Shown here in pieces: positions 8,178-17,135 of a stretch of 64,000 nucleotides of DNA; position 1 is the stretch's first letter, and every line of letters starts with the position of its first letter. The notes under the pieces are model-generated. The model had not been told where the DNA came from. It was given only the letters and a program-made list of their open reading frames with translations, and searched no databases. The DNA is from JAHHTP01 sp964587555 (GTDB lineage: Bacteria > Bacillota > Clostridia > Oscillospirales > Ruminococcaceae). Both the position numbers and the translations under genes were made by a program. Location: NCBI GenBank assembly GCA_964587555.1, contig CAZPLR010000007.1:4004-68003 (forward strand), written 5' to 3'.

Positions 8178-10034
8178 ATGATCCACCGGCTGAATCAATA
8201 TTTTATCGAACAGATGAGGGAAAAGTCGTATGCGATGATGCCTGCCGCTGTTTCCAGCGTCCCGAATTACCCTGCCTGCGTCGTTTATTTGACCCCATCG
8301 GCAAAGGAGCGGCACGAGCAGCTTATCCAGTGTCTGCGCCGCATCTGGCGCGGCGGGGTGAACGACCTGTGCTGCTATGAAACGGTGTTGGAAAACGGCG
8401 GCTGCCGGATTTCACGCGCCGACGGCGGGAGGATTAATCTCTTAGCCGAAATTCAGCGGATGTTTTCAACGCAGACGAAGTTTCACAGCCGTTCCGGAAT
8501 GAATATTTACTGCGTGCTTGACAGCGCGGATATCAAGGATATCCGCGATTTTGCGGGATGCATTAACATGGCATGCTACTTTAAGCAATGCGCCAAAATA
8601 AAAAATTCCAGCTTGTTTTTGCTGCTGATACTGGATGAGTCGCTGCTGATGCAGCAATACGCCAACCAGATACGCGCTTGGATGCGCGGACAGTACCAAA
8701 ATCTGTTAAAGCATCTGACCAGCGTCTGCCTGATTAGCAATCGCTGCGGGGACGGCACGACGCTTGACAGCTACCAGACGACTCTTGCCGCAGCCAATGC
8801 GATCCTTTTGACCAACACCCATAACGAGGGCGTCGCGGCTCGTATGCAGGCGTTTAGAACCGCGCGCTTTTTTACGTTGGCGCATTCCAGCCTGCAAAAG
8901 CCGGTGGATGAAATCGGCTGGGTCGCTTTAAAGAATATAGTCGAACGGCTGTGCGCAATGAATGCGCCGGTACAGACCGATAAAGCAAAGCTGGCAGAAT
9001 TGCTGCATCTTTCGCCGGATGGGTGCTTTACGACCCTAGAGCCGTGGGAAAAGCAGCGATTTGGGGCGCTGCCTTCCGCGCAGGAACTGGAGCTTTTTCC
9101 GCGGAGAGAGCCGTATGACGGCGTCAGCCTTACGGATCTGTCTTATGCAGAGTTTGATAAATTGACGATGGGCAGTATGGAGGGCTTTTTGGAGGCTTAT
9201 CGTGCCGACAGCGCCGGAGCGGAGTTTATCAGCCAAGCGGCGGCGAGCTATCAGGCGCAGCTTTCCGCAGAGCTGCCGATAAGCGTGCTGGCGGGGCTTT
9301 CCGAGAGTGCGGTTCATACGCTGTTTTTTGAAACGCATGCCGCCGCCGCATATCAGCAATCGCCGGTTTTGACTGCGCTGAAATGGATTGTGCATAAGCA
9401 GTGTTCGGATATGGTGCGGACGGCGTTTTATGAGGCGGTCTGTAATTTGATTGTACAAGCGAAAAAGCAGGTTGTGTTTTATAAAAATTTGCAGGCGCAG
9501 CTGCTTTCGGATTACGGCTTCATCCATTTTTCCCCGAATGTTGAGCAATACTATGGCGTGATTACCCAGCGGTATCTGGATGCTGCCGCAGTCGGTCAGG
9601 AACAGAATCTCAAGTGCTTCCAAAACGCGCTGCTAGACGAAAGTCAGATCGAGGAGAACCTAAAGCGCGTGCTGGATGAGCTTATTTCCTCAAACGAAAG
9701 CTTTTACACCGCGTTTGATGAGGAAATGCGGATGCGTATCGGTAAGGCGGACTATGCCACCGTCGCCGCCGCTGTCCAGAATAAGCTGCTGGGACATGGA
9801 AGCGGCAACAATGCCTGCTGGAACACGCCGTATCCGCTTTCGCCTTTTTACCGCGCGATCCTGATGAACCTTTCGCTCGACGAAAAAGGCAGCTTGCTTA
9901 CGCAGCAGCTAAAGAGCATGTTCCAAGGGCAAAACGTGGAGTATTTCAACACTGGTAATTCCGACGCGGTGGAGTCGGTGACGGTCTTTTTGATCGAGCC
10001 GGCGCATCTATTCGGCTCCAATGAAGAGATGTAG
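8178..10034 (+). CDS. Uncharacterised protein of the tubulin-like operon (618 aa)
   Basis: I do not recognise this family. The 618-residue protein has no signal peptide, no clear membrane segment and no nucleotide-binding or metal motif. The first 260 residues look alpha/beta (short strands such as ACVVYLTPS, MNIYCVLDS, SLFLLLILDES alternating with helices), which could be a Rossmann-like or degenerate NTPase fold; the rest looks mainly helical. The ATG at 8178 has only a weak ribosome site (AGGATTGAG), so the start is less certain than its neighbours'. It lies 102 bases after the tubulin-like gene and 42 before the next, in the same strand and operon, and is best described as a dedicated component of the system. 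Homologues beside other Tubulin_2 genes would confirm this. Confidence 0.75.
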   Translation: MIHRLNQYFIEQMREKSYAMMPAAVSSVPNYPACVVYLTPSAKERHEQLIQCLRRIWRGGVNDLCCYETVLENGGCRISRADGGRINLLAEIQRMFSTQTKFHSRSGMNIYCVLDSADIKDIRDFAGCINMACYFKQCAKIKNSSLFLLLILDESLLMQQYANQIRAWMRGQYQNLLKHLTSVCLISNRCGDGTTLDSYQTTLAAANAILLTNTHNEGVAARMQAFRTARFFTLAHSSLQKPVDEIGWVALKNIVERLCAMNAPVQTDKAKLAELLHLSPDGCFTTLEPWEKQRFGALPSAQELELFPRREPYDGVSLTDLSYAEFDKLTMGSMEGFLEAYRADSAGAEFISQAAASYQAQLSAELPISVLAGLSESAVHTLFFETHAAAAYQQSPVLTALKWIVHKQCSDMVRTAFYEAVCNLIVQAKKQVVFYKNLQAQLLSDYGFIHFSPNVEQYYGVITQRYLDAAAVGQEQNLKCFQNALLDESQIEENLKRVLDELISSNESFYTAFDEEMRMRIGKADYATVAAAVQNKLLGHGSGNNACWNTPYPLSPFYRAILMNLSLDEKGSLLTQQLKSMFQGQNVEYFNTGNSDAVESVTVFLIEPAHLFGSNEEM

Positions 10035-10076
10035 AGCGGCTTGACGCAATCTGTAAAGAAAGGAAACGCATAAGGC

Positions 10077-10751
10077 ATGAACGTCGTTTTTTATCCGTTT
10101 GATCCGCAGCACTATTTGATGAATCTGCGGCTGAATCTATCCGGCGCGCTGCAATCTGACAGGATGGGGGATCAGTACTGCTTGATTTTAAGACTGCCGT
10201 ATCAGCAGGACTACTCGGTTATCACCGGGCAGATCTTTTTACAGATGCTTCAGGCAAACGCGCAGGCGATGCTTTCCCAGTGCAATCAATTTATCAAGGT
10301 GGGGGAGAATGCCGACGTGGGGCTTTTCATTCACGGCGCTGTTGTTACCGGTTTTCAAGTGATGGGCGCGCAGAGTAAAGCGGCGTCCTATGCAATGTTC
10401 TGCTGTGTGATTGCCAAGGATCCGCAAAGCGGGCAAAGTACGCTCTGCGTTTATGTAAATCCCAACGGGCTGTTTATGGACAATGTCTGCAACGTGCCAG
10501 CGGTCATGCAGCTTCATGTTGCGCCGGAGGTGATCGTTAAGCACCGGCGGGAGCGTTCGACCGGATTTTTCACTGTGGATTTTGCCGGCTGCAGCGAGGT
10601 TGGCGAAGGAAATATCTGGTACATGGTTCCGGGATCGAATCTGCGGTATCCGATCAATAGCCGCATGATCGAGCAAAAGAGAATCTATATTAAAACGGAT
10701 CAGCCGCCGGTCTTTCAGAGCGCGGGCGGCGTTAGAATAGAGCTGATATAA
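10077..10751 (+). CDS. Uncharacterised protein of the tubulin-like operon (224 aa)
   Basis: I do not recognise this 224-residue protein. It has no signal peptide or membrane helix and looks alpha/beta to mostly beta, with strands such as YCLILRLPY, DVGLFIHGAVVTGF and GFFTVDFAG. It is flanked by the 618-residue protein (42 bases upstream) and the GTPase (21 bases downstream), so it is almost certainly co-transcribed with them. It could be an adaptor or regulator of the GTPase or tubulin-like protein, but nothing in the sequence itself shows that. Confidence 0.75.
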   Translation: MNVVFYPFDPQHYLMNLRLNLSGALQSDRMGDQYCLILRLPYQQDYSVITGQIFLQMLQANAQAMLSQCNQFIKVGENADVGLFIHGAVVTGFQVMGAQSKAASYAMFCCVIAKDPQSGQSTLCVYVNPNGLFMDNVCNVPAVMQLHVAPEVIVKHRRERSTGFFTVDFAGCSEVGEGNIWYMVPGSNLRYPINSRMIEQKRIYIKTDQPPVFQSAGGVRIELI

Positions 10752-10772
10752 GGAGAGAAAGGAAGGATCTTC

Positions 10773-12314
10773 ATGCCGATACAGGGCAGATATAGAATCA
10801 CTTGTCCCTATTGTTTTGAGGTATTTGAGGATACCAAGGTACATTTTCGTGTAAAGACCGTGCATAAGCCGGGGACGCAGGCGCCGCTGCCGGAGGGCTA
10901 TGATGACTGGGACGAGGTCGCCTCCCGTTTTCCGAGCGGTAAGCAGAAGGAACAGCTGATGGCGGAATTCAAGCGTTATCAGTTTTTCACGTTGCATCCG
11001 GATGAGCAGTATGAGAATTTCTGGCTCTCCTACGGCGGCGTAAAAACCGAGCGTCGGCCGGAGGATTCCATCGACGAGATCGAGCCGTATTTGCGTCCGG
11101 TGGTCGACCCGAATAACGCAATGCATCAAGCGTATTTGCGCCGCTCTTCCACGCTGGATGACGGAAGCTATAACTACCTGCATTTCGATGGGGACGGTAT
11201 GGCGGATGCAATCTGTGATTACGATGGCAAGGTCAGCACCATGCGCGTCTGCCCAAGCTGCCATAACCCATTGCCGATCCACTATGGTAAGAATCCGGTT
11301 AAGTTTATCTCGGTGATCGGCATTTCGGGCGCAGGAAAAACGGTATATCTCTCGCAGCTTGTTCGTAATATTGTGATGAGCTCTGCAAAGGTCGGCCTGA
11401 CCGCTTTTGTTACCAGCAATTCCACAAGACAATTCCTAAAAGAAAACCCGGTGCAGATGAATTTCCCGCTGCCGGGCTCCACCCAGCCGGAAAACTTTGT
11501 GCAGCCGCTGTTTTATGATTTGGCAAGCGCAAAGCCGGACGGCACCAAGCAGATCAATACGATGGTGCTTTATGATATCGCGGGTGAAAACTGCACCGAC
11601 GCCGCAAAGATGGCAAGCTTCGGTAACTTTGTGCGTCATTCCGACGGCATTATCCTGCTGCTCGATCCGAAGCAGCTTCCGTTTGTTAATAACGATGGTT
11701 ACGGTGATATCGAGCAGGTCACTGCGGTTTTGGATACGCTGTATCTGACCATCACCGGCAGCCGCACCGAAAAGAGTAAGATTCCGCTTGCAGTCTGTAT
11801 CCCAAAGGCGGATAAGCCATCGATTCAGCAGATGTTCACCTATAATCCAAACGAAGACGTGGTTTGGTATCAGCCGCCGACACCGGAGAAAAAGCACTTC
11901 TGGGGCAAAAAGCCGACGCCGCCGCCAATGCAGTGCAAGCAGGATTTGAATGTGCAGCAGCTGATGATGGAGGATGTAAAAAATTTGGTGAATCCGCAGA
12001 CAAGGCTGCCGGTTCCGGTGTTCTATGCCACCGATTATAACGCGATCTCCCGTAAATTAGAGCGCATGGTCGCAAAATATGTCCCGCAGCTTGGCGGACT
12101 GCTGCAAAGCAGCTATCAATGCTTTAACTTTTTCGCCTTTTCCGCGTTGGGCTGCGACGTCGTAGAACGTGAGGATGACAACGGCTTAAAGCTCAGCTAT
12201 CCGGTCAGCGCGATCAGCCCAAAGCGCATCGAAGAACCGCTGTTCTGGATGTTCTGCCAATTTGGATATATTTCACCGAATGAGCCGCTTTACAGACCGT
12301 TTGAGAAGCAGTAA
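10773..12314 (+). CDS. Zinc-ribbon TRAFAC-like GTPase of the tubulin-vWA system
   Basis: This 513-residue protein carries two CxxC knuckles (Cys11/14 in CPYC, Cys160/163 in CPSC), consistent with a split zinc ribbon, followed by a P-loop domain: Walker A GISGAGKT at residues 183-190, the G3/Walker B region VLYDIAGEN (265-273), and PKAD (344-347) in the place of NKxD for guanine recognition. The order and the DxAGE element fit the TRAFAC-class GTPases described as DO-GTPase types, which sit next to GAP1 proteins; the adjacent gene here is GAP1-like. The protein is cytoplasmic. It is the second NTPase of the operon after the tubulin-like protein. The GTPase call is firm at motif level; the subfamily name is from memory of conserved context. 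Confidence 0.8.
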   Translation: MPIQGRYRITCPYCFEVFEDTKVHFRVKTVHKPGTQAPLPEGYDDWDEVASRFPSGKQKEQLMAEFKRYQFFTLHPDEQYENFWLSYGGVKTERRPEDSIDEIEPYLRPVVDPNNAMHQAYLRRSSTLDDGSYNYLHFDGDGMADAICDYDGKVSTMRVCPSCHNPLPIHYGKNPVKFISVIGISGAGKTVYLSQLVRNIVMSSAKVGLTAFVTSNSTRQFLKENPVQMNFPLPGSTQPENFVQPLFYDLASAKPDGTKQINTMVLYDIAGENCTDAAKMASFGNFVRHSDGIILLLDPKQLPFVNNDGYGDIEQVTAVLDTLYLTITGSRTEKSKIPLAVCIPKADKPSIQQMFTYNPNEDVVWYQPPTPEKKHFWGKKPTPPPMQCKQDLNVQQLMMEDVKNLVNPQTRLPVPVFYATDYNAISRKLERMVAKYVPQLGGLLQSSYQCFNFFAFSALGCDVVEREDDNGLKLSYPVSAISPKRIEEPLFWMFCQFGYISPNEPLYRPFEKQ

Positions 12315-12315
12315 G

Positions 12316-12333
12316 ATTTTCCTTTCGGAAAAT
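12316..12333 (+). other. Small intercistronic hairpin after the GTPase gene
   Basis: ATTTTCC-TTTC-GGAAAAT forms a 7-bp stem immediately after the stop codon, with no T-run. It is another of the hairpins found between genes of this operon. Confidence 0.35.
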
Positions 12334-12398
12334 GGAAAATGGGTTCGTGTCTGCGCCAGAAGGCGTTCAGACCAGTTCAGAAAGGAATGGTCATAGAA

Positions 12399-14906
12399 AT
12401 GGAAAAGATAGCGCAGTTTTCGCAGTGTTATTATACCAGCACCGGCGGATGGAACGCAGTGGGGTCAGCAGAGCTTCCGCCGCAGGAAAAGCAGTCGTTT
12501 GCCGCCATGCAGTCCTCCAACGCGCCGAGCAACCAGCATTATACCACGCCGGACGGCAAACCGTTAAGGCTGCTGGAGTTTGAATCGGACGGTAAGTATG
12601 CCTTTATTACCCGCTGCCAGTACGGTTTGGTTGACCTACGCGGCAGACCGAATATGTTCGCGCATGGATTTGCCACAGAGTGGAAACGCGAGCTGATCGC
12701 CGATCCTGCCGCGCTCTGCTTTGTCGCGGACGAAAGCTTTGCCGCAGATAAGGCGGCGGTGCAGCTTGAAATGCAGCCGACCTGCGTGCCGATTCACGGC
12801 TTTGCCGCCGCGATGCAGGAGGCTGGCTTTGCATGGAATCATTTTGCGGTTTTGACCTTGGCGGTTTATGCCGCCTTTGAGCGCAACGATGGAAAATCGC
12901 TGTATGTTGTGACCGACGCCGAGGGCAGGGCGCTCAGAGCGCTGATTTACTGCATCTATCTTTCGATGCCGTATTCTATCCGCGTCAAGCTGTCGTTTGC
13001 CGACGCCGCCGTACCGGGCGCAAAGGCAAAGACGGTTGTCTTTATAAAGCCGGGTATGCCGCTTCCAAACGGCGCGGCGTATTTTATGCTGCAAAACGGC
13101 GAGAACAACATCTTAACGCCGGAATGGCTGAAAAAGAATAAGAAAAACCAATTTATGCGCAATTTTGGCAGCATGAACGGCTCGGACGCGGCGCAGCAGT
13201 ATTTTGCGGCGCTGGATAAGCGTCTGGCCGCAATGGGCAAGCCGGGAACCACCTCCTACAAGCTTTTATATCTTGCAGATGTGCTGATGCTGATGGATGA
13301 AAACGCGCCGCTTCCGGCGGATGATCTCAGTCTGCTTTACGCCATGCTTGGCGCGCCGGCGCCGAACGCCGCTTATATGGACGAATATATCGCTAAGCTT
13401 TTTACGCGCATTTTGGACGCCGGGACGGAGTTGAACGACGAGCTGACGGCGCTGGCTTTGCAGCGTTTTGCTCAAACGGAAAATCCGTCGCTGATCGCGG
13501 TTCGGCTGCGTTTCCGCTTAATCCGGATGCTAAGCGCGCCGCTTGACGATGCGGTAGCGGACTTTGTCGATATCCGCCGCCACGAGAGCGATAACGAACA
13601 ATCGCGCGCCGATTATAAAAAAGCGGTTTCATTCCTTTATGAAAGCGAGAAAGGAAAGCAGATCCTCGGTCTGGCAATCCGCGCGCTGTTTGTCGAGATG
13701 CAGCATAAGACCTATGAATCGTTGAGCGCCGTTTGCCGCGACTGTAAGAAGCTTGGGTTCTCTGCGGAGGACAATATGCAGTTCGCGCTGGAGCAGGCGT
13801 ATCAGATATTCCACGCCGCGTTTTATGGAGCAGGCAGCAAAACTGAGATTTATCAGGCATTGACCGGCTTTTTAGACCAGAATTTCCCGCAGAGCGCAAC
13901 GCAGGAGCTAAAGCGGCGGGCAAAGCAGGATTACTGGGATCATTACGATTTGACCTCCTATTCCAAAGAGAAACATTCGGAATATATCGTTTATCAGCTG
14001 AAGACCCATCCGGCGTACCAAAAGGCGCTGCATTACGCCGAGATACGCAAAAAGCAGAAGCAGCTAAATCCGGACGAGATCGCCCGCGTCTACCTTGCGC
14101 TGCTTTCGAAGGAGGATATGCCGCTGACCGATAAGGAGCGGGATTTCCTGTTGGAAAGCTGTAAGAATGCTTGCGATATTTCAAACGAAAGCGAATCAGC
14201 CAAGCTTTACGGCAGCGCGATGGTGCGGCTTTCCTGCTATCAGCATAAGCGTAAAAAGACGACGCTGCTGGCATTTTTGGGTCAGACGTCGGTCTCGGCG
14301 GATACAGAAGACTGGTATCAGATCCTAACTGGAGCGCCGTGTTTTATGGAGGAAGGGGAATTAAGCGAGGAGCGGATTGAGAAATTCTGTACCCGTATTC
14401 AGACGGAAGGGAGAGAATCCTTCTCTGAGCGCGAAAAAACTCTTTCTACCGCGATTTTAGCGGCGTATCAAAGCATTTATGCTGAGAAAAAGCGGCAGGA
14501 AAAGGATCTTTTGAAAGCGCAGCGGGAGGAACAGCGCCGTCAACGGAAGGAGCAGGGAGGCGTATTCCAAAAGCACGGCGGCATGAACCGCCGTGAAGAG
14601 GAGCAGGATGCGGCTGTTGAGGAACCGTTACCGCAGGAGGAGTATTCCGACGGATGGAGCAGAAGCTATGCCGCCGCATGGCAGGAGAGCGCGCCGCAGG
14701 AGGAAAAGCCGCAGGAAAGGCCATCCCAGATGGAAAGCGACGTGATCTACAGCGGACGTGATCTGAACGAGATGAACGCTGCGCCGGCGCCAAGACCAAA
14801 TTGGCAGGAAACGTCCTACAAATCTTCTTATGAGGAAGAGGAGCCAGTCGAGGAGGAGCCGAAAAAGAAAAAGCTTTCGGACTTTTTTGGCAAATGGAAA
14901 AAGTGA
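12399..14906 (+). CDS. GTPase-associated protein 1 (GAP1)-like protein
   Basis: The start at 12399 was chosen because AAAGGA at 12381-12386 is suitably spaced; an in-frame ATG at 12387 overlaps that site. The 835-residue protein opens with QCYYTSTGGWNAVGSAEL and later has FAHGFATEW, a pattern I associate with the N-terminal domain of GAP1 proteins that accompany distinct bacterial GTPases. The middle 500 residues look helical and TPR-like. The C-terminal 120 residues are charged and low-complexity (RREEEQ, EEEEPVEEEP) and finish with a basic, aromatic tail LSDFFGKWKK that could touch membrane or a partner. It follows the GTPase gene by 84 bases. The role as regulator or adaptor of the GTPase is inferred from context and family. 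Confidence 0.65.
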   Translation: MEKIAQFSQCYYTSTGGWNAVGSAELPPQEKQSFAAMQSSNAPSNQHYTTPDGKPLRLLEFESDGKYAFITRCQYGLVDLRGRPNMFAHGFATEWKRELIADPAALCFVADESFAADKAAVQLEMQPTCVPIHGFAAAMQEAGFAWNHFAVLTLAVYAAFERNDGKSLYVVTDAEGRALRALIYCIYLSMPYSIRVKLSFADAAVPGAKAKTVVFIKPGMPLPNGAAYFMLQNGENNILTPEWLKKNKKNQFMRNFGSMNGSDAAQQYFAALDKRLAAMGKPGTTSYKLLYLADVLMLMDENAPLPADDLSLLYAMLGAPAPNAAYMDEYIAKLFTRILDAGTELNDELTALALQRFAQTENPSLIAVRLRFRLIRMLSAPLDDAVADFVDIRRHESDNEQSRADYKKAVSFLYESEKGKQILGLAIRALFVEMQHKTYESLSAVCRDCKKLGFSAEDNMQFALEQAYQIFHAAFYGAGSKTEIYQALTGFLDQNFPQSATQELKRRAKQDYWDHYDLTSYSKEKHSEYIVYQLKTHPAYQKALHYAEIRKKQKQLNPDEIARVYLALLSKEDMPLTDKERDFLLESCKNACDISNESESAKLYGSAMVRLSCYQHKRKKTTLLAFLGQTSVSADTEDWYQILTGAPCFMEEGELSEERIEKFCTRIQTEGRESFSEREKTLSTAILAAYQSIYAEKKRQEKDLLKAQREEQRRQRKEQGGVFQKHGGMNRREEEQDAAVEEPLPQEEYSDGWSRSYAAAWQESAPQEEKPQERPSQMESDVIYSGRDLNEMNAAPAPRPNWQETSYKSSYEEEEPVEEEPKKKKLSDFFGKWKK

Positions 14907-14919
14907 TATAAAAATATAG

Positions 14920-14950
14920 GGCTGCGGCATGGCTGGAATATGCCGCAGCC
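14920..14950 (+). other. Intercistronic hairpin after the GAP1-like gene
   Basis: GGCTGCGGCAT and ATGCCGCAGCC form an 11-bp stem with a 9-base loop, ending 21 bases before the next start codon. No T-run follows. Its core (CTGCGGCA) resembles the hairpin at 4667-4689. Confidence 0.55.
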
Positions 14951-14971
14951 TTCCGAAGGGAATGTGATGGA

Positions 14972-15991
14972 GTGGCGCAGGAGCTGTATTTCAGCCGTAT
15001 CAGCGGATACGGGTTATATCAGATGCTTGACGGCAGCGAACGCTTTTTGAACGTGGAGGACTGCCGCCAGATGCAGCATATCCAGACGAAAACCATGTTC
15101 TATGCGGTGAAGACGCAAAAAACAAAGGAACAATACATAAAAAGCCTATATGTAAGGCTCAGTATAGCGATTGGAAACCGGCTTCCGGAGCGGGAGTGGG
15201 TATGGCCGGTGGATTATGTGGAGAACGAGCATGGCGATGACTGGGTCCTGTTTGCACCGGACGCTTATCCGCAGTATCCTACGGTATTGGACATCGCCCA
15301 GCGTAAGAAGGGGATTGACGACCAGCAGACGCTTTTGGCGGTTTCATGGCTGCTCGATCGATTCTGCGTGTTGTGGGACAACAACTATATCACGTTGAAT
15401 TTTGACTTAGGGAACTACTATTTTGACCCGCAGCGTCGGGATGGCTATATCTGCTTTTCTGACTTGACCATATGGAAACAGCGTGATGGAGATCAAGCAG
15501 CGAAGATCTCTCCGGTTTCGCGACTAGCGGCAAGCAGAGGTCTTTATGATCCGAACGGCTTTTCCGAGGAGCATGACAGCTACCAGTGGGATAACGACAG
15601 CTTTTTGATTTCAATTGCAGCGATGCTTTTTTATCTGCTGACCGGACGGATGCCGTATGATGGATCCTTACAGGATAACGATCGATTTGATATGGAGCAG
15701 AATCCGACCCGCTTTTGGGCGCACAGCTACCCATATCGTCCATATTTTATTGCTGATCAGGCGGACGGCATACGCAACAGCGTTGGCGAATTTCCGGAGG
15801 AGCTGGAGCAGATGGCGCGGTATCAGCGTCTTTCTCCGAAGCTGAAGGAGATGTTTTGTACTTCCCTTTGCAACGAAAGCGTGACGCGCGCGAAAAAAGT
15901 ACGTTTTTATACGCCGCACGAATGGCGGCAGGCCTTGGGGGAATGGTATGCTTCTGCTGCGCAGAATGGAGGAATGACAAGTAATGGATGA
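14972..15991 (+). CDS. Degenerate protein-kinase-like protein of the tubulin-vWA operon
   Basis: Translation starts at GTG 14972 after GAAGGG. The 339-residue protein has the outline of a kinase C-lobe. SIAAMLFYLLTGRMPYDG reads like the helix F/G region of Ser/Thr kinases, and the preceding LDRFCVLWDNNYITLNFDLGNYYFD resembles the catalytic-loop segment, but HRD, the catalytic Lys and DFG are not recognisable. There is no clear glycine-rich loop at the N-terminus either. It is therefore probably a pseudokinase acting as a scaffold or sensor; a divergent active enzyme cannot be excluded. It has no membrane segment. The next gene overlaps its end by 8 bases, so the two are translationally coupled. 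Confidence 0.55.
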   Translation: MAQELYFSRISGYGLYQMLDGSERFLNVEDCRQMQHIQTKTMFYAVKTQKTKEQYIKSLYVRLSIAIGNRLPEREWVWPVDYVENEHGDDWVLFAPDAYPQYPTVLDIAQRKKGIDDQQTLLAVSWLLDRFCVLWDNNYITLNFDLGNYYFDPQRRDGYICFSDLTIWKQRDGDQAAKISPVSRLAASRGLYDPNGFSEEHDSYQWDNDSFLISIAAMLFYLLTGRMPYDGSLQDNDRFDMEQNPTRFWAHSYPYRPYFIADQADGIRNSVGEFPEELEQMARYQRLSPKLKEMFCTSLCNESVTRAKKVRFYTPHEWRQALGEWYASAAQNGGMTSNG

Positions 15992-17120
15992 TAGGATCAA
16001 AATCAGCCTGAAAACGCTGAACGAAACATTTGAAAAGGATCTGACGGCGCGGGAAATGAGGCGAATCGCTGCCGATCGGCCGGAGCTTTTGGGAATCGGC
16101 GCAAATTTTCGTCCGCGGGAGCTGCAGGATACATATCCGGCGTTAAAGGACGCTATTCAGAAAAGCGCCGTGCCGCTTTCCGACGCGCTTCAACTGCTGC
16201 TCATTCTGCAATATCCGGATTTTTATCTGCTGCAAAATCGCACCGTCGGTTCGGTTACTGCGGTGGAAATTTCGACGACGGCGGCGCGCCTGCAGGAAAA
16301 AACCGGGCTTACGATGAGCAGTGTTTACCGGCAGCTGGGCGTTCTGTGCTATGCGGTAGGAATTATGTTTGAAGCGCTGGAGATGCCTGCCGTCGCGCTG
16401 AGCGAACCGCTTTCGACCATTGATTTCGAGCAGCGTCTGCTGCAAAGCGATACTGTCCCGGCTTACGGCTATGTCATACCGGAGAGCCTTTACGCTGCGG
16501 AAAGGCATCAGATGGACATGCTTTATATCGAAAAAAAATACGATGAGCTTTTGCAGATAGCGGAGCCGCTTTGCGGTATGAGCAACCCGACCGCCTGCTA
16601 TTACTGCGGGCTTTGCTACCTGACCGGAAGCGGCGTAAGCGAAAATATCGGGCGTGCGGTACCGCTTTTGAAGCTTGCCGCACAGGGCGGCGAGATGCGC
16701 GCTTGGAATGCGCTGGGCGATTACTATTCCTCCCAGCACTGTAAGAATGTGTACCGCATGGAGCTTGCCTATCGATGCTATACCATCTGCGGTTCACACG
16801 CGGTCAGCAGCCAGCAGAAAAAGAAGATCACCGAGATGGTGGAGAACAAAGCGAAATACAAAAAGGACATCGTCTACGCAGCGATTTTTCCAGCGCTGAT
16901 GCTCGTTTTTCTGCTGATTGCGGGGATTACAGGCGCGTTTGGACAGCTCTATCTGGGCGTGGGGATCGCGCTGGCGGTTGTCTGCCTGCTTGTGTACGGC
17001 GCGTTTTTGTTTTTGCAGGAAAAATTCACTCATGACGATTTTATCCGGCATAGCGTACCGGCGATGTATTTTATCTGGGCGATTTATCTGCTTGTTTGGA
17101 TATTCGGCGCAGGGAAGTAA
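15984..17120 (+). CDS. Sel1/TPR-type repeat protein with two C-terminal membrane helices
   Basis: The 378-residue protein overlaps the kinase-like gene by 8 bases and has GGAGG just upstream. Residues about 170-280 contain Sel1-like repeats (ACYYCGLCYLTGSGVSENIG, then LLKLAAQGGEMRAWNALGDYY), which form helical scaffolds. The C-terminus has two membrane helices (AAIFPALMLVFLLIAGITGAF and YLGVGIALAVVCLLVYGAFLF) and possibly a third (AMYFIWAIYLLVWIFG). The protein is thus a membrane-anchored cytoplasmic scaffold. Within the operon it could tether the soluble tubulin-like and GTPase parts to the membrane; that is inference. Confidence 0.7.
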   Translation: MDDRIKISLKTLNETFEKDLTAREMRRIAADRPELLGIGANFRPRELQDTYPALKDAIQKSAVPLSDALQLLLILQYPDFYLLQNRTVGSVTAVEISTTAARLQEKTGLTMSSVYRQLGVLCYAVGIMFEALEMPAVALSEPLSTIDFEQRLLQSDTVPAYGYVIPESLYAAERHQMDMLYIEKKYDELLQIAEPLCGMSNPTACYYCGLCYLTGSGVSENIGRAVPLLKLAAQGGEMRAWNALGDYYSSQHCKNVYRMELAYRCYTICGSHAVSSQQKKKITEMVENKAKYKKDIVYAAIFPALMLVFLLIAGITGAFGQLYLGVGIALAVVCLLVYGAFLFLQEKFTHDDFIRHSVPAMYFIWAIYLLVWIFGAGK

Positions 17121-17135
17121 GGAGGGAGAAGGAAT

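Noticed and set aside
10239..11432. A 397-codon open frame on the minus strand opposite the 224-residue protein and GTPase genes
   Set aside because: It has no protein-like motif or ribosome site and exists because the sense genes' codon bias leaves the opposite frame open.
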